Positions 12,331 through 23,643 of a DNA stretch of 64,000 nucleotides are shown here, in pieces (position 1 is the stretch's first letter; each line of letters opens with the position of its first letter). The notes below the pieces were generated by a model. The model made no database searches, was not told where the DNA came from, and saw only the letters and a list, made by a program, of their open reading frames with translations. Both the position numbers and the translations under genes were made by a program. Source of the stretch: Dama dama (Eukaryota; Chordata; Mammalia; Artiodactyla; Cervidae); contig NC_083685.1 in the NCBI RefSeq assembly GCF_033118175.1, positions 118,490,501-118,554,500 of the forward strand. The letters are read 5' to 3'.

Positions 12331-12450
12331 GGGAATTCCCTGGCGGGCCAGGGTCCAATGAACACTCCCGAGGGCCAGGGTGCAATCCCTCATTGGGGAA
12401 CTAAGATCCCACAAGCCTTGCAGTGAGGCCAAAAAAGAAAAAAATAAATA
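12331..12450 (+). mobile_element. CHR-2-type tRNA SINE, internally rearranged
   Basis: gggaattccctggcgggccaggg head and ttggggaactaagatcccacaagcc body. The middle carries a repeated gggccagggt, so part of the tRNA head is scrambled. Confidence 0.82.
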
Positions 12451-13020
12451 TATTTAATGTAAATAATCTAAATTCATTGTCATAAGACTGGATTAAAAAA
12501 CAAACAAGGAACCCCTTTAAAATATGACACAGCAGACTAAAAGTACAAGTGTGGAAAAAGATATACCATGCTAACACTCATTCAAAAAGAGTGAAACTGA
12601 ATTTGATATATTAATACCAAACAGATTTTAAGCAAAGACTATTACCGGAGTAAAGAAGGTCATTTCATAATGATAAAGAGGTCAAATGATCAAGAAGCCA
12701 AACAACCATAAACGTTTATGAATCTAATAACAGAACCACAAAATACATGATAACATACAAAACCGCAAGGAGACAGAGAACAAAACTGTTAACAATGGTT
12801 GTAAATTTCAACACTCTTATCTTAGTAATCAACAGAACAAGTAGATGGAAAATCCACAAGGATATAGAAGACTTTAACAACAGCATCAACAAACTTCACC
12901 TAACTGACATTTATGGAACACTCTATCGAATAGCAGCAGAATCTTCCTCCCTTGTACATATGGAATAGTCACCTAAACAGACAATATTCTAAGTCATAAA
13001 ACAAATCTCAAATGACTTCA
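12451..13020 (+). mobile_element. Old L1 ORF2 endonuclease-region fragment
   Basis: A frame at 12747-12968 reads VVNFNTLILVINRTSRWKI, a decayed form of the L1 endonuclease segment normally reading GDFNTPL...DR. The surrounding wording (gatataccatgctaacactcattc, cataatgataaagaggtcaa) is L1 ORF2. Stops elsewhere show it is dead. Confidence 0.75.
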
Positions 13021-13059
13021 TTTTTTAAACATTTAGTCATGCTCTAACATATGAAGTTA

Positions 13060-13610
13060 AACAGAAGCCAATTTTTTATAATAGCCAAGACTTAAGCAAC
13101 TTAAATGGCCACCAACAGATGAATGGATAAAGATGTGGTATATATGCACAACAGAATAGTACTCAGCCATAAAAAAAAAAAAAAGAAAAGAAACAATGCC
13201 ATTTGAAGCAACAAAGATGAACCTAGAGATTTATCAGACTAAGTGAAGTCAGTCAGACAGAGAAAGACAAATATTATAAAACACCACTTATATGTGAAAT
13301 CTAAAAAAACAGTACAAATTAACTTGTTTACCAAACAGAAACAGACTAACAGACATACAAACTTATGCTGACGGAAGGGGAAAGCGGGCAGAGATAAACG
13401 GGAGTATGGGATTAACAGATACACACTCTCATACATAAAATAAACAAGGATTTACTGTATAGCAGAGGGAACTACATTCAATATCTTGTAATAAATAATT
13501 GAAAAGAATAAAAAAGAAAAGAAACAGATATATATAAAACTGAATCACTTTGCTACATACCTGAAACTAACACAATATTGTAAATCAATTATACTTCAAT
13601 AAGAAAAAGA
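13060..13610 (+). mobile_element. L1 3' end
   Basis: ataatagccaagacttaagcaac, caacagatgaatggataaagatg, aagtgaagtcagtcagacagag and the final attgtaaatcaattatacttcaata give an unbroken L1 3' end. Confidence 0.88.
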
Positions 13611-13832
13611 AAATTTAGCTTGGAAAAGGAAGACTTAAAACAATCTCTATTTGCCAGACAACATGATTACCTATGTAGAAAATCCCAGGAAAAAAAATCA
13701 CACCCCCCCCCCCAAAATCTACTAGACTAGCAGTTGAGTTTAACAAGGTCACAAAGATCAATACACAAAAATCAATTATATTTTTATTATAACAATTAAT
13801 AACTGGAAATTCAAATTCCATTTTTTTCTTTT

Positions 13833-13941
13833 GATCTCACCGTGAGGCATGTGGCATCTTAGTTTTTTGATCAGGGATCAAATCCTGCCCTCTGCATTGG
13901 AAGCACAGAGTCCTAACTACTGAACCACCAGGGAAGTCCCC
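13833..13941 (-). mobile_element. CHR-2-type tRNA SINE nested in L1
   Basis: Reverse complement reads from ggggacttccctggtggttcag through the B-box and body. The flanks attcaaattc and gttcaaatttt look like a decayed target duplication. Confidence 0.88.
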
Positions 13942-13970
13942 AAGTTCAAATTTTAAAAATAAGTACCAGA

Positions 13971-14060
13971 GCCGTTCTCCTGGGTTCCCTTACCCTACTG
14001 CTCTCCACCCGGGTGCCCTTTCCCAATAAAATCTCTTGCTTTGTCAGCAAAAAAAAAAAA
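13971..14060 (+). mobile_element. Retrocopy of a retroviral LTR R region with poly(A)
   Basis: Seventy-eight bases, from gccgttctcctgggttccct to ctttgtcagc, match the antisense of 56669-56745 in the ERV LTR of this window, with few differences. The insert begins where that LTR's R region is expected to start (about 30 bases after its TATA-like box) and ends about 18 bases after AATAAA (14035-14040... aataaa in tcccaataaa). A pure A-run follows at once. The repeat (a)ataagtaccaga flanks it at about 13957-13970 and 14061-14073. There is no U3 or U5. The structure is that of an RNA copied back by L1 machinery. It encodes nothing. Confidence 0.82.
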
Positions 14061-14225
14061 AATAAGTACCAGATATAATAGCACCAAAAATCATGAAAGA
14101 CTTAGATACAATGCAATAATATGAACAGGACCAGTATGCTTAAAACAAAAAAAAAACCACTGATAAAAGAGATCAAAGACTTGAATTAATGGAGAGACAA
14201 AATGTGCTCATGGATTAGACAGTTA

Positions 14226-14650
14226 AAGAAACACAAGCCACAGACCAGAAGAAAATGCAAGCACATTACATAAGCAACAATGCACTTAAATTCAAAACCA
14301 AAATGAAATATCCTTATATGCTTACTAGGACGGCAAAAAAACAAAAAAAGTCAATAGCTAGCATAACAATTAACAGTGAAATATTAGCATCAGTCTCATT
14401 AAAATTGGAAAGAACACAAAGATGCTTCTCATTTCAACTAATATTTAACATTGCTTTGGAGATGGCAGGTAATACAACTTGAAAAGAAAAAAAAAGAATA
14501 AACAAACATAAGAATAGCAGATGTATGCACATGATTCACGTTTGAAAATGATGCAACTTTATTCCTAGAAAATCCAGCCCAACAAATAAGCTATTAGAAA
14601 CAATCAGAAAAGAGAAGTGGCTAAATACAAAACTGATTTTTAAAATCCAT
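14226..14650 (+). mobile_element. Old L1 ORF2 reverse-transcriptase-region fragment
   Basis: taacagtgaaatattagcatcagtctcatt and gcttctcatttcaactaatatttaacattgctttgg correspond to the L1 reverse-transcriptase block with CPLSPLLFNI. The frame is broken. Confidence 0.7.
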
Positions 14651-15034
14651 GACTCCAGGAGAGCAGACATGTTCGTAGACAAATTATTTAAAGATACAGT
14701 AAGATATCATGGTATAAGGGAAAAGATTTGCAAAACCAATTATGCATTATCTAGTTTTATTTTAAAAAGGTACTTTTCTACACACAAATAAGTACTCCTC
14801 AAATGAATACACACACATCCACACAAAGCTGGTTATGTAAGGAGAGTGACAAAACTATTAACGCTATCTTCTGAGTTTTCTAAGTTTTCTGTAGTTCTTT
14901 CCTGATAAGGAGAAAAAGCAAAAATTAAAAACTGAAGTTCTTTCTAGACTTTCAAGTGGTATTTTAAAAATTCAAAGCTCTTTTCCTAACCTAGTTATCC
15001 AAATCACAGATGAATGAACATCAAGACCTCAGAA
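14651..15034. other. Unclassified intron sequence
   Basis: A/T-rich; no feature recognised. Confidence 0.5.
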
Positions 15035-15245
15035 CGGGGTTGGCAACCTGGCCAGCCCAAGGCTGTTTTTATAAATAAAGTTTTATTCACACACAGCCAT
15101 GCTCGCCTGTTTACCTGTTGTCTCCAGTTGTCATCACGCTACAATGGCAGAGTTGAGTAGTTACAGCAGAGACAGTCTAGCCCGCAAAGACCACAATATT
15201 TACTATCCAGCACCTTATAAGAGAAAGTGTGCCAATCTCTTGCCC
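15035..15245. mobile_element. Mammal-wide hAT-type MITE
   Basis: It begins ggggttggcaacctgg and ends gtgccaatctcttgccc, a decayed terminal inverted repeat. The interior (aataaagttttattcacacacagccatg, ctacaatggcagagttgagtagtt, cccgcaaagaccacaatatttactat) is a well-known non-autonomous DNA transposon sequence whose exact family name I cannot confirm. Confidence 0.75.
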
Positions 15246-17264
15246 ATTAGGATCATCTAGTCACAGAGGAATGGCTTCTAGAAGGTCAAATTCAAGCTAA
15301 GGAGCAATAAAGAATTCCATTCCCACTTGGTCAGATAACTCTCAGAGAGACAGTTCAGGAGCTAAACCGCAGGCTCTCATATTACAAATAGGTATATTTA
15401 CTGATAAATTGATGAGGAAAGGACTTTGGGCCTGTCTATATCCAAGAACACCTGCTAAAGATCTGAGTAAACTTCAGTAAGTTCCAGAAAAAAATCCATT
15501 TAAAAGCCACATAAACACAGACTGGGGAAGGTCTAAGAACAAGTAGGTAATGAGGGTATAACCTGGCTCAGCCGATTAAATGTGACCCAACAATCTTATC
15601 TTAGGAATCTACCTCGTAAAAACACCAGTCTCGGTGACTAAAGATACATCTCTAGCACATTTAGAACAGCACTGTCTGTAAAAGTAAAAAGGGACTAAAA
15701 TTCCAATAGGGCTAGCTTTTCAAGGCAAATAAACTTTAACATCAATTGCAATTATGTACTATTAGTAAAGAAAAAAAAAAAAGGCCACTTCGCATCTTTA
15801 ATTCACTTGAACTCTGCACCATTCAAGTTTGTGACCCCTTCCACACACAATCTCCCATGGTTAGGTTTCTCCTAAAACGCAGGGAGGATTTATAACTCAA
15901 GTTATTTAGACAATTAAAGACAATAATGTATCTGGAAAAGGCAATCTTCCAAGATTACAGAGAATCACAAATCTGGGGTATTTCACCCAGATAATTCAAA
16001 CTAGAAAGTTCAATTATCTATCTGAAATTACAGTAAAATCATTTTTTAATGTTTTTTATTATTTGCATAATACTTTGAAAGCAGATTCTGGTCTTAAGTT
16101 GGAGAAAAGGATAATTTATTAAGACTTCAAGAAGTGTATGAAAGAATCCTGATGTCTAGAAGAACAGGGAAAACTGCACTGATAGGAAAGTTTAAAATTT
16201 TATTAGCTATTTTAAGTGCTGGACTATTTTTCTCAGACAAGTCTTGATATAGCTATGCAAGCATTAGAAGGAAAAAGGACAAGATGAGAAATTCCTCACA
16301 GATTAATGTGTGTGTTTCTGAAATGCTTTTTAAGTTCCATAAATAGGATATACTATAAACAGACCTCAAAGGAGGCAATGTTAACATACTGAAGTCAAGG
16401 AGGAGGCCATGACAGTAAAACGTAGAAAGTGCACCTCCTGAACAGTCATTCAGCATGAATCACTTGGCCAGGCAGTCTCCCAAGTGAATGAATTCTAGAA
16501 CACATCCACGAGGAGAGAAGTCTAAGCATCAGGTTTCTTGGCAAATCTGCTGAGGCTCCATAATTGCAATTTAACATCACTTTAATAACAAAAGAATCCC
16601 ACCCCCAAAGTGATGTCTTTTCCTTGAAAACTATTGAAGTAGTTAAGTCATTTGTCCAGAGACTCCTGAGAACGAAGTTTTATACAGGAGAATTCAGACA
16701 ACTGAGATGACATACCAGTACTCGGTTCACAAACCAACTTTCAGACTTTTACAATATGGAATTCTCTTAGTTGCCAAATTAGACGTCTCATCTGAAAGCC
16801 TCTGAATAATTTTAATTCTACTTTCCCTTCTGTCCTACATCTATGACTTCACTTAATTTTCTCAGGACCATGGCAGATTTTTTTTAAAACTAAAGGTTAG
16901 CTGACTACCTCTCCTCTTTCCCTACCACAGAGAACAACAAATGATGCCATCTTCCCAAAGATGAGTCCAAATCTCACTCCAGAAATGCAACACCATCACA
17001 TCCACAAATAACGCTTTGCTGACAGGCTTAACACCGAAGAACCAGTCAGTGTGGGGGCTACCCAGGCCACACAAGATTCGGAGCAAATACAAAGCCAGAG
17101 GAAAAGGGATAGATTTCCCCAGTCTAGCAGAAGCAGACTGACCACAACAAACCAGTCAGCCCAAGAGAACTTCCTGTGATGATAAGAAATGACCCAATGT
17201 TCTACATCACACATGGCTCCAGGGCACGGGAACTGGACCTACTGTCAATGAAGAGCTGAAGTCT
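15246..17264. other. Unclassified intron sequence, low in recognisable repeats
   Basis: About 2 kb in which I recognise neither a gene nor a clear repeat. Short ORFs (for example 16253-16456 and 16996-17214 on the minus strand) show no family features. Confidence 0.5.
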
Positions 17265-17350
17265 TTTTACTTAATTTTACTTAATCTTCCTTAATTTAAA
17301 TAGCCCCATACGGCCAGTGGCTGCCATACTGGACAAGGCAAAGCTAAGAG
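17265..17350. mobile_element. Possible hAT-type MITE fragment
   Basis: taaatagccccatacggccagtggctgccatactggac resembles the block at about 5166-5208. Short and weak. Confidence 0.4.
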
Positions 17351-17552
17351 TGAAAAGAATCTAGATTTTTTTTTTTACACTCAGTTCAACAATTACTGGC
17401 GCTGCCTACTGCATACTAGAGATAGAGACGGCGCTAAGAGGAGGGAGATGAATGAGAACCTCCCTGCTCTGAGGCAGGTTCTAACAAAGGAGACAGCCAC
17501 ATAATTACAGTCCATTTCAGTAGAATGTCTTAACAAATATAGATATAATGTT

Positions 17553-17715
17553 AGGGACTTCCCTGGTGGTCCAGTGGCTAAGCTCTGTGCTCCTAATGCA
17601 GGGGGCTTGTGTTCAATCCCTGTCAGGGAACTGGATCCCACATGTCTCAACCAAGAGTTGTCAGGCTGCAACTAAGACCTCTTGTAGCCAAAGAGATAGA
17701 TACTTAAAAAAAAAT
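17553..17715 (+). mobile_element. CHR-2-type tRNA SINE
   Basis: agggacttccctggtggtccagtggctaag head, gttcaatccctgtcagggaactgg body, gcaactaagacctc and A-rich tail. Confidence 0.92.
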
Positions 17716-18175
17716 GATATAATAATGAAGGGATCGAATAATCCTCCCTAAATGTTCATGGACTTAATAACAGAACCTCAAACTATTAATATGTGAAAAC
17801 TTAACAGAATTCCAGAGAGAAAGAGGCAAATCTGTGACAATAATTGTAGACTTCAACATTCCTCTCTTGGTAATCAACAGAACAGGCAGGTGGAAAATTA
17901 GCAAGGATACAGAAGACCTTTACACTGCAACCAACCTAACCCGACTCTTCAGGAACACTCTACCAACCAGCAGAATACACCTTTCTAAGTACACTTGGAA
18001 CATTCACCAAGACAGACAACATTTGGGGGCACAAAAAAAAAACTTTAAAAATGTTGTACAAAATTAAAGTCATACGAACACAATGAAATTAAGTTAGAAC
18101 TAAGTAACAGAAAGAAAGACACCTTTGAACATCCTCAAATATTTTGGAAACTGAACAACATATAAATGCATACAG
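17716..18175 (+). mobile_element. L1 ORF2 endonuclease-region fragment
   Basis: The frame at 17834-18067 reads IIVDFNIPLLVINRTGRWKISKDTEDL and matches the same L1 endonuclease part as 12747-12968. Its continuation (aacattcaccaagacagacaac) is also L1. Inactive. Confidence 0.8.
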
Positions 18176-18324
18176 TCCTGGGTGGGTAGGGGAGAGAGAA
18201 AAGAACTTAGTCCCACCTAAGGACAAGGGAATGGTGACCAGAGAAGGCAAGCTGGACAAGGAAATGGATGGTTCACTAGGAGTGAATCATCACAGCAGTG
18301 AAAACTGGTAGGTGTGTGAGGGGA

Positions 18325-18525
18325 GGGCTTCCCAGGTAGCACAATGGTAAAGAATCGGCCTGCTAATGCAGGAGACACAGGAGACGCAGGTTCAATTCCT
18401 GGGTCAGGAAGATCTCCTGCAGCAGGAAATGGCAACCCACTCCAGTATTCTTGCCTGGAAAATTCCACGGGCTACAGTCCATGGGGTCACGAAGAGTCAG
18501 ACATAACTGAGCATAGCACAGGAGC
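18325..18525 (+). mobile_element. Bov-tA SINE
   Basis: agggcttcccaggtagcacaatgg head with an internal ggagacacaggagacgc duplication; the body lacks the usual gacagaggagcctgg segment, an internal deletion of about 20 bases. Confidence 0.9.
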
Positions 18526-18704
18526 ACAGTGTGAAGGGAACTTTTACAAAGAAATTCAGCACTACTTGACAGTCAAATTTAAGGTGAAGAGACATTAAGT
18601 TGTGAACAAAGAAACAAAGGAGATTTAGAAGTCAAGTCAACTTTGACCATACCCCATCTAACCTGTCTATCACTAAGACGTGTCATTCTAAGATCTAAAT
18701 TGCG

Positions 18705-18782
18705 GAGCTGGCCAAAAAGTTTGTTTGGGTCTTTCTGTACAATGTTACGGAAAAAACCAAATGAACTTTTTGGCCAACCCAG
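18705..18782. mobile_element. Palindromic mariner-type MITE
   Basis: The 78-bp segment folds on itself. The left arm ctggccaaaaagtttgtttg pairs with the right arm caaatgaactttttggccaa, with a centre near caatgtta. Such small palindromic mariner-derived elements are common in ruminant DNA. The expected TA duplication is not intact on either side here. No transposase is encoded. Confidence 0.8.
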
Positions 18783-18924
18783 CATTTTTTTGAATATTTC
18801 TCTCCAAGGTACAAAATCTATCACTTGGTTTATTTCAACTGCCTAATTTCCTTCATTAATTCTTACCCAACTCCAATCCATCCCCTATCCTATAGCCAGA
18901 GGGGAAAAAAAACAACACTCATCT

Positions 18925-19262
18925 GATCACATCACTCTGATCCTTCATGGTTTTCCCTCCAGTCCATTTCATGCAACGATCTTATGGCCTAGAGTCCTCT
19001 TTCCCTTCCTTTCCCCCAGCTGCTTCAATTCTGAACTCAATTGTCACCTCTTTAAGAAAGCTTTTTGTGACAGCCGCCCATACACACACCACGAAGTCAG
19101 TGTTACTCGCCCCCTCTGGAAGCACTTCTCTCACTGATACACTGGCTACCTTCCCCTGTGGATTCAGGGCAGGGGCCACATCTGCTTTGTTCGCGGCTTT
19201 ATCTCACAGAGTGCTTGGAACACAGCAGGTTCTCAACATGTATTTTTTAAATAAATCAACAA
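18925..19262 (+). mobile_element. L2 LINE, 3' end
   Basis: ctgatcacatcactctgatcc, a cacctctttaagaaagc block, and the L2 end (gattcagggcaggggccacatctgctttg...gagtgcttggaacacagcagg...aataaat) are in order. The 164-codon frame at 18947-19441 is a read-through of this repeat, not a gene. Confidence 0.78.
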
Positions 19263-19776
19263 TTCAGCGAAGCAACAGAACATGTGACCAGCAGAGGAAG
19301 CAAAAGTCAAGTCAGAACTATCCACATACACTAACACACATACTCATTTTCCCACAGAAGAGTTTTAAGAAAGGGTATAACACAGTCAGCTTTGTCTCAG
19401 AGCAGAGCAGTATGCACATGGAAGATGGAAACGAGAGATGAATGGAAAAAAGGAGACCAGGCAGGCAGGCTGGTTCCTTAAGAGACCAAGTAAAAGATAA
19501 AGAAGGCCTGATTCAGGTTACCATTAGCACGGATGGACAAGAGAACTGAAAGTTATTTAAAAGAGACATAAGATGTGAACCGAACAGGACCTGGTGACAA
19601 GCCTGCACGTGGAGGGGGAGGCAGAGGGAGGAATCTGTTACTTCCTCACTTCCGACGGGGGCGATTCAGTGGGCAGTGCCATTGTTAACTGGGAAGGAAA
19701 TGTGGGGTCGGGAGCAGTCACTAAAGCACGAATTCTATCTGGAACACGTGGAATTAGATGTGCCTATAGGACTTCC
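19263..19776. other. Unclassified intron sequence
   Basis: Purine-rich, no gene or repeat recognised with confidence. Confidence 0.5.
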
Positions 19777-20048
19777 ACGGAGAAGGCAATGGCACCCCAC
19801 TCCAGTACTCTTGCCTGGAAAATCCCATGGGCGGAGGAGCCTGGTGGGCTGCAGTTCCTGGGGTCGCTACGAGTCAGGCACGACTGAGAGACTTCACTTT
19901 CACTTTTTACTTTCATGCATTGGAGAAGGAAATAGCAACCCACCCCAGTATTCTTGCCTGGAGAATCCCAAAGACAGAGGAGTCTAGTGGGCTGCCATCT
20001 ATGGGGTCGCACAGAGTCAGACACGACTGAAGCGACTTAGCAGCATAG
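19777..20048 (+). mobile_element. Bov-A2 SINE (dimer)
   Basis: Two tandem Bov-A units. The first runs from acttccacggagaaggcaatgg; the second begins at catgcattggagaagg (19916) and ends gaagcgacttagcagca. The linker cttcactttcactttttac is diagnostic. The flanks ctataggact and cataggactt suggest a target duplication. Confidence 0.92.
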
Positions 20049-20159
20049 GACTTCTAAGAGGGGTTCAAAAAGGATTCACTCATCCATGAGTTAAAACACA
20101 GGAAGGAAACCATGACTTCAGAGATGTGGGTGTCAGAGGCCATGAAGGTATTAGATTTT

Positions 20160-20340
20160 ATGAGTAATCTAAAAAAAAAAATGCAAATTCAAACGAGAGC
20201 TTTTAACCCACTGAATGCAAAGCTGCTTTATAAATAACCAGTGCTGGTGAAATAGACACTTTCATACACTGCCAGTGGAAATGCATTTTTAATATTATAC
20301 AATGATATATATTTTATGTATGATAATATGTATATTACAA
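20160..20340 (+). mobile_element. L1-like fragment
   Basis: ccagtgctggtgaaatagacactttcatacactgccagtgg resembles the L1 3' region. Weak and A/T-rich beyond 20280. Confidence 0.4.
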
Positions 20341-20368
20341 AGTATCTATATATGTTACATATAAATGA

Positions 20369-20580
20369 GGCTTCCCAGGTGGCTTAGTGGTAAAGAACCT
20401 GCCTGAACAATGCAGGAGATGTGGGATGGATCCCTGGGTTGGAAAGATCCCCTGAAGTAGAAAATGGCAACCCACTCCAGTACTTCTGCCTGGAAAATCC
20501 CATGATCAGAGGAGCCTGGTGGGCTACAGTCCATGGGATCGCAAAGAATCGGACATGACTGAGCAACTGAGCATGCGCAC
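20369..20580 (+). mobile_element. Bov-tA SINE
   Basis: ggcttcccaggtggcttagtgg head to catgactgagcaactgagc; full length. Confidence 0.92.
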
Positions 20581-20939
20581 GTTATATAATATTTATAGTA
20601 CATCAGGAATACACAGTAAAGCCTTAAAAAAACCAGGAATGTGAGCTAAGATTAGTCTAAAGGTTTAGTCACTACAAGTAATCACAGCAAACAGTCAACC
20701 TCCACACCCATGAGCTCAGCATCAGAGGACCGGAGTCTTGGGCAGCAGCAGACTTCAGTATCATGGCAAGGGGTCAGTCCTAGAGCCGACCACCCACAGA
20801 TACTAAGAAATGACTGTACAGTAGAGCTTAACTATTTGGTAAAGCCTTACGACAGAACCTTATTTTATATCAGCCCCCTCCTATCCCCCAAAAATCCTAT
20901 ACACCAAAGCCAGATTACTTTTTCTAAAAGCTCAGCTTT

Positions 20940-21405
20940 ATCATCACACATCCCAGTTTTAAACATTCAGTGACTCCCCACTACCTACTAAGTACAATTT
21001 CCTCAAACTGGCATTTACTGAAGTTGGACCAAAATATAAACTCCGCTTCTCTGCGATCTTGTCTGAATGTGCACCTTCCTCTCATCTGTTACCTTTCACC
21101 TCCCCTTTTCTCTTCCTGTTCCATCTCCACCTGGAGAAATCCTACCCAACTTTCAAGGCATAGCTCAAATTTAACCTTGTTCTTGACCCCATTTCTGACC
21201 TCCCAAATAGAATATGACTTCTCTCCCTAATTTGTTTTTCTTACAGCATTTATCATGGCCTGCCCTATGTTATTTTATATTTATGTACTGTGTTATTATT
21301 CACTCTTGAGAACTCCTGGGAGTAGGGACCATTTATCCATCATCGGATCTTATGAAGGTTTTTAACACAGTACCTTGCATTCTGAGTAAGTATTAGGTTA
21401 AGTTA
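20940..21405 (+). mobile_element. L2 LINE, 3' part
   Basis: cacctggagaaatcctacccaactttcaaggc, ttcttgaccccatttctgacc, cagcatttatcatgg and a final gagaactcctgggagtagggacc...cagtaccttgcattctgag are all L2 3'-end landmarks in order. Confidence 0.8.
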
Positions 21406-22257
21406 TTTTTTAACTGTTTTGTAGAGAAATACTTAATGTGACTTCACTTTACACATGATTAATATGTAACATGAACTAATATCCTTTTCCTCTCAACACT
21501 TGGTAAACTGACAACAAAGAAGTACAAAAAGTAAAAACATACCAGTACAAAGAGAAAAGAACCATAGTGAGACATCACCTCACACCTGTTACTATGGCTA
21601 TTATTAAAAAGATAAGAAATAATAAATGTTGATGAGGATATGGAAAAAAAGGAAACTCCTGTCCACTGCTGGTGGGAATATAAGTTGGTGAAGCCACTAT
21701 GGAAAATAGTATGAAAGTTCCTCAAAAAATTAAAAGTAGAACTACCATATGATCCAGCAATTCCACTTCTGAGTACATATCCAAAGAAAAAGAAACCACT
21801 GTCTCAAAAAGATATCTATACCTCCATGTCCACTGCAACATTATTCACTACCTATAAGTAAATGTTTACAGCAGTTTTATTTATAACCAAGACATGAAAT
21901 GTCCACCATTATATGTCCATCAATGGATGAATGGATAAAGAAAAGGTGGTGTACACTCACACAATATGGAATATTAATCAGGCATAAAATAGAAGGAAAT
22001 CCTGCCATTTGTGACAACATGGATAGACCCTGAGGACATTATGCTAAGTGAAATAAGTCAGACAGAAAAAGACAAATACTGTATGATCTCACTCATGTGG
22101 AAACTAAAAAACAAGCCAACAAACAAGCTCATAGATACAGAGAACAGACTGATGGTTACCAGAGGCAGGGCATAGTGGGTGGGCAAAATGGGTGAAGATG
22201 AGTCAAAAGACACAAGCTTGCAGTTATAGATAAGTCACAGACATGTATAGTACAACA

Positions 22258-22489
22258 TGGTTCGGTTCAGCTCAGTTCAGTCGCTCAGTCATGTCCGACT
22301 CTTTGCGACCCCAGAAATTGCAGCACTCCAGGCCTCCTTGTCCATCACAAACTCCCGGAGTTTACTCAAACTCATGCCCATCGAGTTGGTGATGCCGTCC
22401 AGCCATCTCATCCTCTGTCGTCCCCTTCTCCTCCTGCCCCCAAACCCTCCCAGCATCAGGGTCTTTTCCAATGAGTCAACTCTTCACAT
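22258..22489 (-). mobile_element. BovB 3' end nested in L1
   Basis: Reverse orientation, from ttcagctcagttcagtcgctcag to gggtcttttccaatgagtc. Only the last part of the element is present, the usual 5' truncation. Confidence 0.9.
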
Positions 22490-22520
22490 GGTAACTATAC
22501 TTAAGAAAGCTGTATATTCA

Positions 22521-22615
22521 AAGTGAAAGTGAAAATGAAGTCACTCAGTCGTGTCCGACTCTTTGCGACCCCATGGCCTGCAGCCTGCCAGGCTCCTCTG
22601 TCCATGGGATTTTCA
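22521..22615 (-). mobile_element. Bov-A monomer nested in L1
   Basis: gtgaaagtgaaaatgaagtcactcagtcg to gtccatgggattttc. The flanks tattcaaag and ttttcaaaag resemble a short target duplication, and the L1 resumes directly after. Confidence 0.87.
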
Positions 22616-22842
22616 AAAGCTGTTTACAAAGTAGATCTCAAGATTTCTCATCACAAGAGAAAAACATGTTTTGTAATTATGTATTGTTATGTTGACAGAT
22701 GTTAACTAGACTTACTGTGGCGATCATTTGGCAATATATACAAATACCAAATCATTCTGTTGTATACCTGCAACTAAAATTAAGTTATATATAAAAAAAA
22801 AAGAATAAATAAATAAATAAAATTAAGTTATATAGCAATTAC

Positions 22843-23011
22843 GGGCATGTGTATGCTCAGTCCATCAGGCTCCTCTGTCCATGGAATGTTTCAGGCAATT
22901 GGAGTGGGTTGCCACTTCCTACTCCAGGGGATCTTCCCAAGCTAGGGACCCAACCTGCATCTCCTGCATTGGCAGGCAGATTCTTTACCACTGTACCACC
23001 TGGGAAGCCCT
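22843..23011 (-). mobile_element. Bov-tA SINE, partly deleted, nested in L1
   Basis: The 3' tail lacks most of the gtccgactctttgcgacc block, while the tRNA head (ccacctgggaagccc) is intact. Flanks ttatatagcaatta and ttatatcaattata are the probable target duplication. Confidence 0.87.
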
Positions 23012-23210
23012 TATATCAATTATACCACAATTAAAAAAAGATCGCTCAGGTTTTTAACAGGGAAATTTAGAGAAGTGTACCTATTCTAAGTGTGAATTCT
23101 AGCCACCTGACCTCATCCAGCTTCCCAGGATACTTGTCACTCGCCCTCGGACCTCTACTTCCAGATCCCGGTAAAAGGTGGAAGAAACCTTCCCTTAAGA
23201 AACCAAACAG

Positions 23211-23345
23211 AGGACTTTCCTTGCAATCCAGTGGTTAAAACTCGTCGCTTCCAATGCAGGGGGCACAGGTTCAATCCCTATTCAGGGAACTAGGATCATA
23301 CATGCTTTGTGGTACAGGCAAAAAAAGAAAAAAAAAACAAAACAA
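23211..23345 (+). mobile_element. CHR-2-type tRNA SINE
   Basis: aggactttccttgcaatccagtgg head, caggttcaatccctattcaggg body, and a long A-rich tail. Confidence 0.9.
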
Positions 23346-23643
23346 AACCCAAACAGATTCATATGAGAAAAATAGAAGTGTGAAAGAGAAAACAAATACA
23401 CAAAAACAGAAACATTGATATCTGGGATCCCACCGCCCAATTACTCTACAGTGAAACCCACCAACTGTCAAACCATGGCCACCCACAAAGTGTGTTCCCA
23501 GTGCTTCACTCCTAAATATGAACAATTGAGGATCAAGAGGCATTTGAAAAGAAGCCTCCAATGTCAAAGAGAAAAAAACTAAAACATAAGAATGGAGTCT
23601 GATGAAACAAAAGAAATGAAATGGAAAAAAAAATCCTATAATA
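23346..23643. other. Unclassified intron sequence
   Basis: A-rich and unassigned; nothing coding recognised. Confidence 0.45.

Larger units (their letters stand above)
13611..14225 (+). mobile_element. Old L1 reverse-transcriptase-region fragment with two nested insertions
   Basis: tatttgccagacaacatgattacctatgtagaaaatccc is the L1 segment just after the catalytic motif. It resumes after the insertions with gcaccaaaaatcatgaaagac and ends near 14225. CHR-2 (13833-13941) and the R-region retrocopy (13971-14060) sit inside it. A C-run lies at 13703-13713. Confidence 0.72.
21530..23045 (+). mobile_element. L1 3' end with three nested insertions
   Basis: A long, well-kept L1 3' segment (catatgatccagcaattccac; caatggatgaatggataaag; aagtgaaataagtcagacag; gttaactagacttactgtggcgatc; caatatatacaaataccaaatc). 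It is interrupted by BovB (22258-22489), Bov-A (22521-22615) and Bov-tA (22843-23011). Short L1 bits between these read on without loss. Confidence 0.88.

Noticed and set aside
18947..19441. 164-codon plus-strand ORF as a gene
   Set aside because: It mostly reads through an L2 3' end; no conserved domain or coding context.
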